Source: Branchiostoma floridae (taxonomy: Eukaryota; Chordata; Leptocardii; Amphioxiformes; Branchiostomatidae). Taken from it: DNA of 60,000 nt. Made by a program: the position numbers and the translations under genes. Positions 25,401 through 35,200 of this stretch are shown piece after piece. The DNA is taken from assembly GCF_000003815.2 (NCBI RefSeq), contig NC_049983.1, positions 18,431,231-18,491,230 on the forward strand, read 5' to 3'. Numbering within the stretch: position 1 is the first letter of the stretch; every line of letters begins with the position of its first letter. The notes under the pieces are model-generated. The model did not search any database. It saw nothing but the letters and a program-made list of their open reading frames with translations, and was not told where the DNA came from.

Positions 25401-25699
25401 ATCTAAGTTCCAACTTCTTTTGTTTATCCAGCGAACCGGATAGGCCCGCTGTATGCAAATTTCAGTCCATAACTTTTGCGATCAACTCGACAAAATCAAG
25501 AGAATATCACCTATAAATGACAGTGTGTACTTAAAACTGTAAAATTAATCCACTCACCAGCGCCAATTTTGGTTGGGGTGTCTAAGCGCACGAATTTTCT
25601 CACTGAAATCGGGCAGTATTTGTTGTCCCAATCCGTCTCCGCCATTTTGGTTGACCCGTCTGATTGACCCCTAGTGACCTTTAGACCGTCCATGGTCAT
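10411..25699 (-). CDS. KLHDC10: KLHDC10, kelch-domain substrate receptor
   Basis: Nine coding exons on the minus strand: 25699-25558, 25078-24857, 18168-18014, 15973-15837, 14763-14679, 13572-13479, 12170-12123, 11814-11675 and 10623-10411. All phases match, giving 411 residues (human about 442). Kelch glycine pairs lie at residues 71-72, 133-134, 186-187, 235-236, 300-301 and 349-350, that is six blades. ARSGHRCVADN (54-64), LPATMPEPAYFH and the end of the protein match the vertebrate protein closely. The C-terminus has SLLELTWQRV (372-381), a BC-box-like helix with Thr where Cys is usual, then IPNL, as in Cullin-2 receptors. The family reads C-terminal degrons and is also reported to control PP5/ASK1 signalling. 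The first ATG after an in-frame stop is at 25699. ATGs at 25693 (best context, ACCATGG) and 25645 are alternatives; the N-terminus lacks the Gly-rich stretch of mammals. Exon 8 has two possible acceptors. Confidence 0.96.
10707..10916. mobile_element. Degenerate fold-back MITE, family A (copy 1)
   Basis: Ends AGTTCTCCTTAATCCGCCGG and GAGTAAAGGTTAACTA are decayed versions of the family termini seen intact at 32.1 kb. The core keeps the same order (ATTTAGGGATAT, a TTTCAAACTA segment, then GAAACCACCATTTGTC). It lies in KLHDC10 intron 8, about 85 bp before exon 9. Confidence 0.75.
11815..11832 (-). promoter_or_regulatory. Alternative 3' splice-site segment at KLHDC10 exon 8
   Basis: Two in-frame AG acceptors lie 18 bp apart on the minus strand (exon start 11814 or 11832). 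The inner one gives the product the same length as the vertebrate protein at this point (KNAVYICGG). The outer one adds six residues (VFDVPS) before AVYICGG. Confidence 0.5.
12060..12097. repeat. Exact 19-bp tandem duplication
   Basis: TTCCAGCTCCGTGTCCAAC occurs twice in a row in KLHDC10 intron 7, just 3' of exon 7 in transcript order. Confidence 0.8.
13757..13924. repeat. Inverted repeat, about 60-bp arms
   Basis: The left arm (from GACCCGCCCCGAGGTGTATA to CCTTTGCTATAACCACC) pairs with the right arm (GGTGGTTATAGCAAAGG to GGCGGGTTAT) with few mismatches. The loop holds a second smaller pairing. It abuts the TIR-flanked unit 13930-14473 and may be part of the same composite element in KLHDC10 intron 5. 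Confidence 0.75.
13930..14473. mobile_element. TIR-flanked non-autonomous element with internal palindrome
   Basis: Outer inverted repeats TATTATCATATAGCC (13930-13944) and GGCTATATGATAATA (14459-14473) are perfect over 15 bp. The interior carries the palindrome at 14239-14382 and several CCAAT/ATTGG motifs. No target-site duplication is clear and no transposase is encoded. Confidence 0.6.
14239..14382. repeat. Long GC-rich near-perfect palindrome with octamer motifs
   Basis: Arms 14239-14300 and 14321-14382 pair almost completely (48 of 50 over the inner part). A 20-bp spacer between them itself resembles the arms. Each arm holds an octamer (ATTTGCAT at 14293-14300, ATGCAAAT at 14321-14328), CGACACCGG repeats and an inverted CCAAT box. 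The sequence can form a cruciform or, if transcribed, a long hairpin. Confidence 0.85.
16019..17427. mobile_element. Fold-back MITE, family A (copy 2), split by another transposon
   Basis: The left part (16019-16182) and right part (17387-17427) together match the 32.1 kb copy from AACCTTTATCCGTGGGGTAA to GATAAAGGTGAACTAACGTT. The core is a long hairpin around TTAGGGATATCAAGTCGAC / GACTTGATATCCCTAAA. The middle is interrupted by the element at 16190-17379. It lies in KLHDC10 intron 3. Confidence 0.85.
16190..17379. mobile_element. 1190-bp non-autonomous DNA transposon nested in the MITE
   Basis: Perfect 27-bp terminal inverted repeats (16190-16216 and 17353-17379) begin CAAGGAGCTTTTATCAGGAG. 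They are flanked by 7-bp direct repeats ATACAAC (16183-16189, 17380-17386), and removing the insert restores the host MITE. The interior is CpG-richer than its surroundings and has no recognisable transposase. The family is not assigned; the 7-bp duplication could also be an 8-bp hAT-type site with a changed base. Confidence 0.88.
17519..17644 (-). pseudogene. 5'-truncated LINE 3' end (ORF2 C-terminus)
   Basis: A 41-codon open stretch on the minus strand includes IRHLAADRRSWKKLTVACA and ends in TGA followed by a short (TGA)n tail (to about 17506). The LAADRxxW..L pattern before a trinucleotide tail is typical of the C-terminus of some non-LTR retrotransposon ORF2 proteins. Only the 3' end is present. 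Confidence 0.7.
17777..17795 (-). promoter_or_regulatory. ZNF143/Staf-like motif
   Basis: On the minus strand it reads ACTACAAAACCCATGATGC, close to the ACTACAANTCCCANNATGC type of site. It is intronic (KLHDC10 intron 3), and a shorter CCCATAATGC match lies at about 17958. Function is unknown. Confidence 0.4.
18169..24856. other. KLHDC10 intron 2 (6.7 kb), no further exon seen
   Basis: Besides the repeat at 20052-20910, I see only short low-complexity stretches, for example three TTTTACAGTA units near 22380 and a GGTGA array near 24100. Open frames here lack splice context and are treated as chance. Confidence 0.6.
20052..20910. mobile_element. Probable DNA-transposon-derived repeat
   Basis: TTCTCAGCGACCACCTGGCC-type segments occur at 20093, 20177 (as TCAACGACCACCTGG) and 20832. 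The right end AGGTTTGACTGTA (20898-20910) and the left end TATAGCCAACCT (20052-20063) look like degenerate inverted termini. AGGTTTGACTG also occurs at about 29755-29765 after a diverged GGACCACC segment, which suggests a dispersed family. Confidence 0.55.
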
Positions 25700-26241
25700 G
25701 TTTCCGTAAATTTTGGACAAGATTTTGAAGATTACACAGACAGTGAATTTGAACTAGACGGTGTTTTTATGGAAATCTGAGACATCCGCTGATGCACCTA
25801 TCTTTTAACGGATGTTCCATCAGTTGAGACATCGAATATGAATCATACTTCACCGTAAACCCCCTCAGGCAGAAAATAGAATAGTCCATAGAATATTGGA
25901 ATTTTGAGGGGTGTTATAAATAATAAATATTACAAATAAGAGTATTAAAGACATAAAGCTACAAATAAAGGTAAAAAATATTATATTTATATATTATTCA
26001 ATAGTTAAAAATAACTATTTGGATGATTGTATATATATTTGGATAGAAAATATTGAAGCCATGTACAAATCATCCCCAACGACAAAGTTGGATACGGCGA
26101 GATAGTCACGTGATAGCTTGTGACGTCACCTAAACAGTAGGTTCCTTTTGTTTTCATTCGTCGTCAGTTCTTCGGAGGGCCTGGAATTTTAGGCTGTTTT
26201 CCCTTGAATTTATGAAGTTTTTCAGCTGAAAGCCGATCAAA
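25700..26241. promoter_or_regulatory. Bidirectional promoter region of KLHDC10 and UBE2H
   Basis: Only 542 bp separate the two start codons, which face away from each other. The centre (25910-26060) is very AT-rich. The UBE2H side contains a CACGTG E-box (26107-26112) and a perfect cAMP-response element (26121-26128). No TATA box can be placed with confidence. Confidence 0.85.
26107..26128. promoter_or_regulatory. E-box plus cAMP-response element
   Basis: TCACGTGA (26106-26113) and TGACGTCA (26121-26128) are both perfect palindromic sites, 7 bp apart, about 115-135 bp upstream of the UBE2H ATG. They are typical binding sites for USF/MITF-type bHLH factors and for CREB/ATF. Confidence 0.75.
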
Positions 26242-29200
26242 ATGTCGTCGCCGAGTCCTGGCAAGAGGCGGATGGACACCGACGTTATCAAACTGTATCC
26301 TTTTGTGTCGAAAGGGGGGAAATTCCGCTGGATTCGGGCGAATTTTGGAGGTGGAAATTTTAGGAGGGCCCAGGGTAGGAGGGATTTGTCATCCCCGGAT
26401 GACCCGAAGTGTCAACAGCTGTTCGATTGAGATGGTTGTGAAAGTTTGAGAAGCATTGGAAAATCATTTCCATTTTCGTGTGTTCCATGTTGTTGTCAGA
26501 ATCTTGCCGCGCGATTCCATCCGGTCTTCCGTCGAGACGTGTTTACGGGGGAGTGAAACGGCCTCGTCCGGATTCTGTCGGGAAATCGTTTGTAAACAAT
26601 GACGAAACCATAATCGAGCAGCTGATATCTGGGGCCGGGCTCCGCCGCGCGAGCAGACTACATATACCAGACGACCCCAAAATAGAACCTTTTTCCTGGT
26701 AGCCCAGATGCATGGCAAACTAGCACAGGACATGCTTATAATCTCCACCATCTAGACACTTCCGTTTTAGCAAGTTTCTTAGGAGGAAAAAAAGGGGCTG
26801 TTTTTTGGGGTGGCTGCTGCGAAGGTTTTGGTGTTGAGTGAACAGCTGAACAATGCGCCTTGGAAACATCATTTAGCCTTTGCTGGGGTTGGTTGTATGA
26901 ACCACAAAGCCAGCTCAGCAATGGAGAGGGGATTGATTTTCCGTGCAGGGCACTATCTCTTTTGTTCAGGAGCTCCCTGGGCATAACTTATAAATAATGA
27001 CTGTTTTCACGGTCTGGAACATAGCCACCTAGTTAGAGCCTGCCTACCCCTATGACAGCATTTCCAGGATGTTCATTTGGGTGGATATAGTCTAAGACTC
27101 TAACCAGACGGTTTCCTGCTTTTTTTCTTCATTATGACTTCATTATGCTTCTTGCACAGTTGGCCAGTGGACAAGAAAGATTGGTCTGTGCATGTAGTTA
27201 TTCCATATGCACCCTGATCTTTCGCTTCTGATGTTGACAAGTTCGTACTTGCATGCGCATTTGCCCATCTAGCAATTGGGAAGGGCTTTACGTACATATG
27301 TTGTAGTCTGTTGCGTTAATGGTTTGTGTACAAGCAAAGTTCTGCCATTTTTTGCATGAGAAGGAGAAGGAGGGATGGGGCAGTGTTTGAGGTGTGGGCG
27401 TGACACTGTCTGCACAAGCACTCATCAGTCCCATGGGTGTTTCATTGCTCCTGGAGTCATGTAGAAAATTTCTGTCCCATCTCATGATGATGGCAGTAAA
27501 AAATCAATATTACAGACTCCTTTCCTGAGAACCTAATGTTTTTTGTCTGTATAACTATAAATCTGCCAAGACCAGAATTGTAGCTGTGATACTGAAGATC
27601 ATGAGATGTTTGTGATGGTTCTCTTATTGTGATGACTTCTTGTCATGTCATGAAAATGCATTCTACTGTACTGCAGAATTGTTTTAACCACAAACCATAA
27701 CGAAAACATCCTTTCCTCTTCTACCCCAAAGGAAAACCACAGAGAAAGTGAATCATTGCACACTTACAGCATGTCCGATATTCATATTTCAGGTGTTTCT
27801 GATGTTCAATATTCATAGCACATGACCTAATATGCATAGGTCAGGCCATTGTCTGATTCAGCCTATGTGAGAACAGAACACCTTTTAAAAAGCAGGGCAC
27901 ACCTGATATGCTTGACTGAACAGCCAGGTAAACAAACAACTGCCCTTCCACCCAGAATTCCCACTTGAAGAATTCCCCTGGTAATTGATCAACAGAGATC
28001 TCCCCAGGGCCTGTAGAAGGGTGATTTGGACAGGTAACTGTGAAATTGGATGGGTTTGGTGTCTTTGGCCAGACTGGAGGCTTGCAACTGGCATTAATCC
28101 TCATAAATGTGATGAATAATTCTCTACTACCCAACAAATATATTTGCAGAAAAACGAAGATATAAGTGTATAAACCCAGGGCTCTGTCTTCTGAAGAAGA
28201 AAAAGGCTTGATTTACAGGAATATTCTGCAATGCATGCTTCTCTTGTGGTCATACAGACACAAAGATTCCAGACCGGTATAACTGTAAAAAAAGTATAAT
28301 GCAGTGCATTTCCCTGATGTCTGGTCCCTGGGGTCAGGTAAAAGATAACTCAATATGGAAGCAGCCTTCATCATAGTCTAGATCTGATCAGTCCAACTTT
28401 CTTTTATGTTGTAAACTTCATTTATATAGTGAGAACTACATGTCTCAGATCTCTTTCCTTCCTCCAGAGAGTCATGGACTTTAAACCTCAAAACCGGGTA
28501 TGCCTTTTTGCCCCCCCTCCCCCAACTTGATACTTTGTTTCCCCTGATTACCATATTAGCAATGTATCATAATCATCTACAATCTTGGCCATAATTACTC
28601 CCAATTCATCGTCAGCAACATGGCAATGATAGTGTCACTGTGATCACTAACAGTGTTTTGTTTAGTGTATACATAACATTATGACTTATCTACAGTAGGT
28701 TATTATCATACAACATGAGTCATTGACAAAGTGTATATGGGATATCAGGTAAACCTTGTTACACTGTTGGACAGTGTTAGGTGGGGGCAGGTGATTGGCT
28801 GGGGATATCTCCACTGATCAGCTGATAAGGCCATGTCAGTTTAGCTCTTTGGTTCCTAGATTTTGAGTGTCCTTAAAACCTGCAGAGCAAACGACTTAGA
28901 TTAGAAGATTGTGATGGCCTCCAGGTTTGAGCATCTGTGGATGATCGGTGAAAAGTCAAGCCTTTGAGTTTGCTGCTGTTTATGATGGGAATCTTGTTTA
29001 GTTGTGTATGATAATATGATGAAATATATTAGCTTGGAACCTTGGGAATGTGTTTCCAATGCATGGAAAATTGCCCTAACAAGTAACATGCGTCATGCAC
29101 ATGAATGGTGTCCAAAGTGTGAACAGAAAAGCACTATGAAAATTCCAAATCTACAGTATTAGTCAGAGGCAATGTAGAGGTAATGTGTTTGTATATTTTG

Positions 29201-32200
29201 CTCATGCATGTGTTGAATATAACAACTAGTCGGACGAATTGATGACACGTCTGTCTTGTGAGACGATCAAACCAAACTCTAGTTTATTTTCATAAGTCAC
29301 CGGTAACGTTCTATTCATTCTATAACTCCGTTTGCTACGCTCCACCATGTTCTACATAATGTGCTGGTACATTTAGTAATCACTGATTGGCCAAGCTTAT
29401 ATCAGGGAATAACCCTAATTTACATTTTACCATCCTGATAATAATTTGGTATGATAATCACCATCATGGGTAACCATTGGAATGACCCTAGTGACATTGA
29501 TGATTTGACATTGGCATTGTCACATTCCAGAACAAATGGCACATGTAGTTTTACAATGTTGTAAAAAAATCCAAACACACAAGCAGCAGGTTCAGTTAAA
29601 ACTGTGAAAGCAGACCGGTCACTCTTTTGAAACATGGGTCTAATATTGTGGTCAGGTGGTCACTAAAGACAGGATTCTTATGCTTGGGTCAATGGGGAAA
29701 TCATCTAGGGGACCACCAAAATGTAGCTAGGTGTAGAGAATTGTCACTTGCACAGGTTTGACTGCTATATATCTTATGACATGTACACGTAGAAGTCAGG
29801 ATCCTGAAACCAACATGCTGTTCATATTTTTAATTTCCTGGAAACATTTCATAGTGTTGAGACTTGGAGACTATGTTAGCTCTGCTTTACCTGTCACACC
29901 TTTAACTTAAACATCTGCATGTCACCATTGCATTGCTGTTGTCCTTAGAGCTATTTTGGCAATAATGCAAAGTCATCATGTGCCCATTTTGCCCAGCACG
30001 TATAATAAACTAAAATAGGTAGTGTTTTAACCAAGGGTTGCGGTAATCAGGGCTCGAAATTCATTTTTGGGATTAGGTGCACTGGTGCACCCAGCTGAAA
30101 AAAATTGGGTGCACAAAAAATGTTTGGGTGCACCACATAAAATGAAGTACAATATTAAAAAAACTACATACAAAACTTAATTACAAGCTATTAGATTCTT
30201 AAACAAGTACCATTGAACCTTGAACGTGGACATCAGAGATGCCTTCAACAAGTACCATGACAGACATTTTATCATCTTTCTAACACTTAGAAGTCAAGAA
30301 TATGGTGTATACTAGGATCTTTTGACATCTTTCCATATGTAAACCTAAGAAAATGTTTGGTGCACCCACAGAAAAAATATGGGTGCAAATCTCCAATTTT
30401 GGGTGCACCAGGGTGCACATGCACCGAGTATTTCGAGCCCTGGGTAATTAATCCATGTTAAATTAAAACATCATTGGATGAGTGTAAGACAATATTTGGA
30501 TTTAAAAAAGGAAAAAAGGTTACTTTTGATGATTGCTAAATTTGTTTGCATGTTCCTTCATGGTAATGTACTCAGCTCACACTTACAAGTTTGTGAATAA
30601 TGGATGGAGGATGTTAGCATAGGAATTAAGCTTTATATTTTATCATCTAGCCAATGACATTGAGGTGTTTTTGAAGCAGTCATTATTGCCATTGCGCAAT
30701 TATGCATCACTGAAATCCACTTTTATAACTGATCCCTATGGATGAAGGACAAAGAACAGAGTTGATAAATCGTCACATACATGTACTTGAACATGCACCA
30801 CTATACGTTATCATTCTAAATTCCTAATCATAAACATAAGGGAATTGCCTGTATTGCCTTTTAATGCCAAAGATGGAAGTGTGACCAATGTCATTCCTGT
30901 GCACATTATACTCTAGTAAATCTTAAAATGTTTAAGGTAGTTTTTTTTTTTCACAATGGCACTCTACACTGCAAAATAATGAGACAGCAAATTACATATT
31001 ATCAGGCATTTTCTATAAATTCTGCTGTTCAGAATTGTGTCAGTGAATTTGAAGCACAGTAAAAAATGAAGTCCTTCCCTTTCAACAGGGATTAAGTTTT
31101 GGCAAAAATAGATAAATCTATACAGTGTATCAGTCATTTGCAATGATTGATATACACGTATTTATGCTTAAATATTCTTTCAGAGTAATGATGTGTCATG
31201 GTATCAATCTTATCTCGTATCTTAAGCTAAAACCAGCATGCTTGGGATGCTATGCAGCACCTTTCTTCTGTATCTCACTATTCAAACTCCACAATATGCA
31301 CAATAAGTAATCTGTATATTTGAACTTTGAACTCCACAAGGTATATGACATAATATCTGGCAAGAGAGCCAAGGACAAAGGGCAAATAAGGCTTACATGT
31401 GAAGGATAGGGGATGAAAATGGGCAACTCACATGTATATTGGGCTACTGTTATATCATTCCTCAGATAAATAAATTGCACGTCACTATAAAGCTCCCTTA
31501 TAGTGCAGGAGGTTATAATAATAATTGAAAAGTGAATGGTCCTACGTGAAGTCAGCCATTGTGACATGTAGGTCTTGCCACAGATTTCCATAGTACATTA
31601 TTTGTTTGTTTGTTATCAATTCTACAGTCAATCTGAGCAAACAATAAAAGCGATCATACTATATGTTAACATGCTGTCAATATGGTATCAAGACTACAAG
31701 TTCTTCATGGTGTTACAGTACTTAGGCCTAGGAAAAAATGTCGTGGTTCCTGTTTCCCAACCTACCCTGGAAAAACCTGCCAAGTCTCGTCTCTTTTTTG
31801 GTGGGTAGTGGAGTCAGACACAATTTTTATTTAGCCTGCTTTATGTTGAATTTCAAAACTGCTCGTTCTAGAAATCTATCTTATCAAAGATAAATGTATC
31901 CATAGATTCGTAACCATTATGCTTAGAATTCAGGTTTGACATTAAGTGTCCTTTGATAAATTTTCCATTTTACTTTGTCAAACTGTATTGTATCGCTAGA
32001 GTTTTCAAGTTTGACATAAAGGTGTAAGTGTCCTTGTGCATTTCAGTTTTGTATCACTAGAGTTTGGGCCAATGTCTAAAAGAAATTAATAGAAGATGAT
32101 CCCTTCATGACATGTTGGTATATCTACATGTAACATTAGTTCACCTTTATCCGCGGGGTAACCTATATCCGTTGTGTTGCTAAACAGGGTATCCAGGGAT

Positions 32201-35200
32201 ATCAAGTCGATAGACGGTAGTTTCAAATTGTACTATTTTCAAAATATTGCAGTTTGAAACCATCATCTGTCGACTTGCTCTCCCCAGATATGTTGTTCTT
32301 AAAAAAAACGGATAAAGGTTACCCTACGGATAAAGGTGAACTAACGTTACCAGTCCACTTTTTGAGAACTGAAACAGGAAACACAGCATTTTTTTCTTAT
32401 GTTAATGCCAATAACCTCTGTGAGCAAAGGTATTGTTCTGGGTATGTTGGACTGTGTCCATTTGTCTGTATGTCACTGTTTATTAGTTGCACAAATTGAC
32501 TATACATGTACTATTCAGATAGAACAAGACTTTACAAGTACTACAGTGAATGGATAATGGCCTCGTCTGAGCCTGTGTTAATCACCTGTATTTGCTCCAT
32601 TGTATCCCGGGTCCTATTTTTACAACCTTTACAACATCTTTCCTTAATGAGCTCTTTTCCAGCATTGAGAGCAAGCATGAGGTGACCATTCTAGGGGGAC
32701 TTAACGAATTTGTAGTAAAATTCTATGGACCACAAGGAAGTGAGTACTACTAGTGTATCAATTGTATTTGTAAGATATTGTCCAATAAACTTCCAGTATA
32801 TTATAACATGCTGTGGTCGAGCAATGGTAATGGGACACAATAAAGCAATCTGTTGTTCATTTTAGACATCAAATCATGCTACAAATGTGTTTGAAAATGT
32901 GTCATCATAGTAATAAACCTGTAGATTGACAATAAACTTAGGACATGTCTGAAGTGGTATTGTCTGTAAAGTTTATGCAGCATTCACTGATGATAATCTG
33001 TCTTTTGTGAATTTCAATGAGCTTTCTGTTTTCTCTCAACTACTCATCAGTTTTCCTGATAGCTACTGGGTTCTGAATGTTTGCCAAGTTCTGAAAGGTA
33101 TTCTGAGTAATACACAGTATGCCTAAATTGACTGTAAAATAAGCCACATCTTGCATGCATAGCCGATTTGAGCATAGTGCGAAAACAATTAGAATTTGGT
33201 TTAGCAATGGGAGCCCAGGAGCTGTCAGAAGACTCTGATTTTGTATGAGTAGAAAAAGAAAGCTCAGTGGAGTCTGCTGCAGAGAAGACTAAAGGATTGA
33301 CTCATTTCTGCATTGTTCCACCCTCCACAGCGCCGTACGAAGGCGGAGTGTGGAAAGTTCGAGTAGACCTTCCAGAGAAGTACCCGTTCAAGTCACCATC
33401 AATAGGTATGTATTTATACTGTAGCCGGATAACAATGTTCTTTACACAAAACCAGTATATATCCATATCATCTGCTGATGTTTCAGTGACTGTCTAATGA
33501 TGGTTTATTTCTTACCATATGCACAGGTAAGTGTCATTGTTGAACCCTGACTTGAGTCATGCAGGACATTGACCTTAAAGTTTGTTTACAAATGAAAGTC
33601 GGTAGTGAGTGAATCATAGTCATGACTTGCCATGTGATGTGCTGTCAGTGACATTTGCACATTTGAGTTCTTGGTTCAGAGTGCTGTAAATCTTGAAACT
33701 TTTGTGGTAATTTTGTTTTTGCCGTGACCTCTCTAACACTGTGGATACAAATTTCCAATGTATTTCTACTGTAGTACAGAATTGCTTTAAATGTGTCCAA
33801 TATAAAACTCAACGAAGACCCCCTTTTCTCTCTTAACAAAGTGAAATAAAACCACTGGGAAAGTGTAAGAATTTATGGTGCTATATTTTTTTGGGTGATA
33901 GTGCGTCCTTAGTGCAATAAAGAATTTACAACTGTTCTGGTCAATGTCATGTGTTTCCATCATATAACAAGGCATTGCTGTCTTGCCAGTAATGTCGCTT
34001 GGTTGCAGTAGCTCTTAGTGAATCATTTACTGACTAGACCGTTGTTTTTAGACGCAGACTCTATCTGCAGCTTAAAAACAAAAGAAGTTTAGAGAAGTCC
34101 ATCTGGATTTTGAAAAATCTGGATTGTCCTGTCTGACATTGAAAGCATAAACACAGACATCTTGGATCCTCCAATGTCCTCAAGCAAATAATGTCACTCT
34201 GTGTTTTATGTGCAAATCTGAACAACAATTGCAGGTCTTAAACATGGCTGCCTGCATATCAAGTCTCTAAGACTTGAGAAATGTTGTCATTGAAGGGATA
34301 GAGTCACATGACATGTATAGGATGTAAGACATCTAAATTAAATCTAGCTTGAATCCTCTGGCTAAGAGAAACTTACAGGGTTGTCTTTCTTCTGTCTCTA
34401 ATTGATAATTACGGCTGGGTTCCCCAGCTGTCAAGCCCAGACCTTGGCCCTGTTAGGGGACCACAGGCTCTGATTTCAGGGCATGTCAGGTCGCCTGATC
34501 ACCCCTCAACAAAAGACTGGCCATGCCCTTTCTTGATTATGTATATATATACACAAAAGGTAGGTAGTGTTTAATAGTAAGGACAGTCAGTAACAGCAGT
34601 TTAAAGAATGATTAGGGAGGGGCCCCAACCTGCCACACTAACTAGTACTCAGGGATCACAACAACAGCATGTCCAGAACACAAGAAGCTCCACTGCAGTA
34701 CCTTAGAAAGCTACTAGAGAACCATTATCATACTTGACTTTTTTTTCATGACTCCTGTACGCACCTACCAAATATCATCAGGATCCATCCAAGGTTTCTA
34801 GAGTTGTGCTGTCCACTGACTCACAAACAACATGCACCAAAAAGATGATCTTCTTGGCAAATATAAAAAGCTTCAAGTTGGCAGATGTTAGGTGAACTGC
34901 ATGTTTTACTGAATCACTTATTATTTGCAATATTTGAGGGACACCAATTTCCAGTAGCCTGACTGAATATAGTTATCCTAGCAGCAGACTACTGACTGTA
35001 CCTCTCGAGGGAGGGGGCAATTTGCCCCTGTCAGCAAGAGACTGTGCAAGAGTCAGGCAACCGTTTCCAGGTTCAAGGCAATGAAACCTTACACATCAAT
35101 GGCTCATAGAACTCTGATGGACAAACACTCCATGTGTTGCAGTAGCCTCCGAAGACCAAACATACAGTATCATGTGACCTGACATTGCTGGTACAGGTGA

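Larger units (their letters stand above)
26295..32662. other. UBE2H intron 1 (6.4 kb)
   Basis: The first about 350 bp are CpG-rich, continuing the promoter island. Further on I see a hAT-like MITE (30048-30442), a family-A MITE (32130-32350) and a short transposon remnant at about 29640-29770. No additional exon was found. Confidence 0.6.

Noticed and set aside
31250-31591. 113-codon minus-strand open frame in UBE2H intron 1
   Set aside because: AT-rich, no recognised motif, no splice support.
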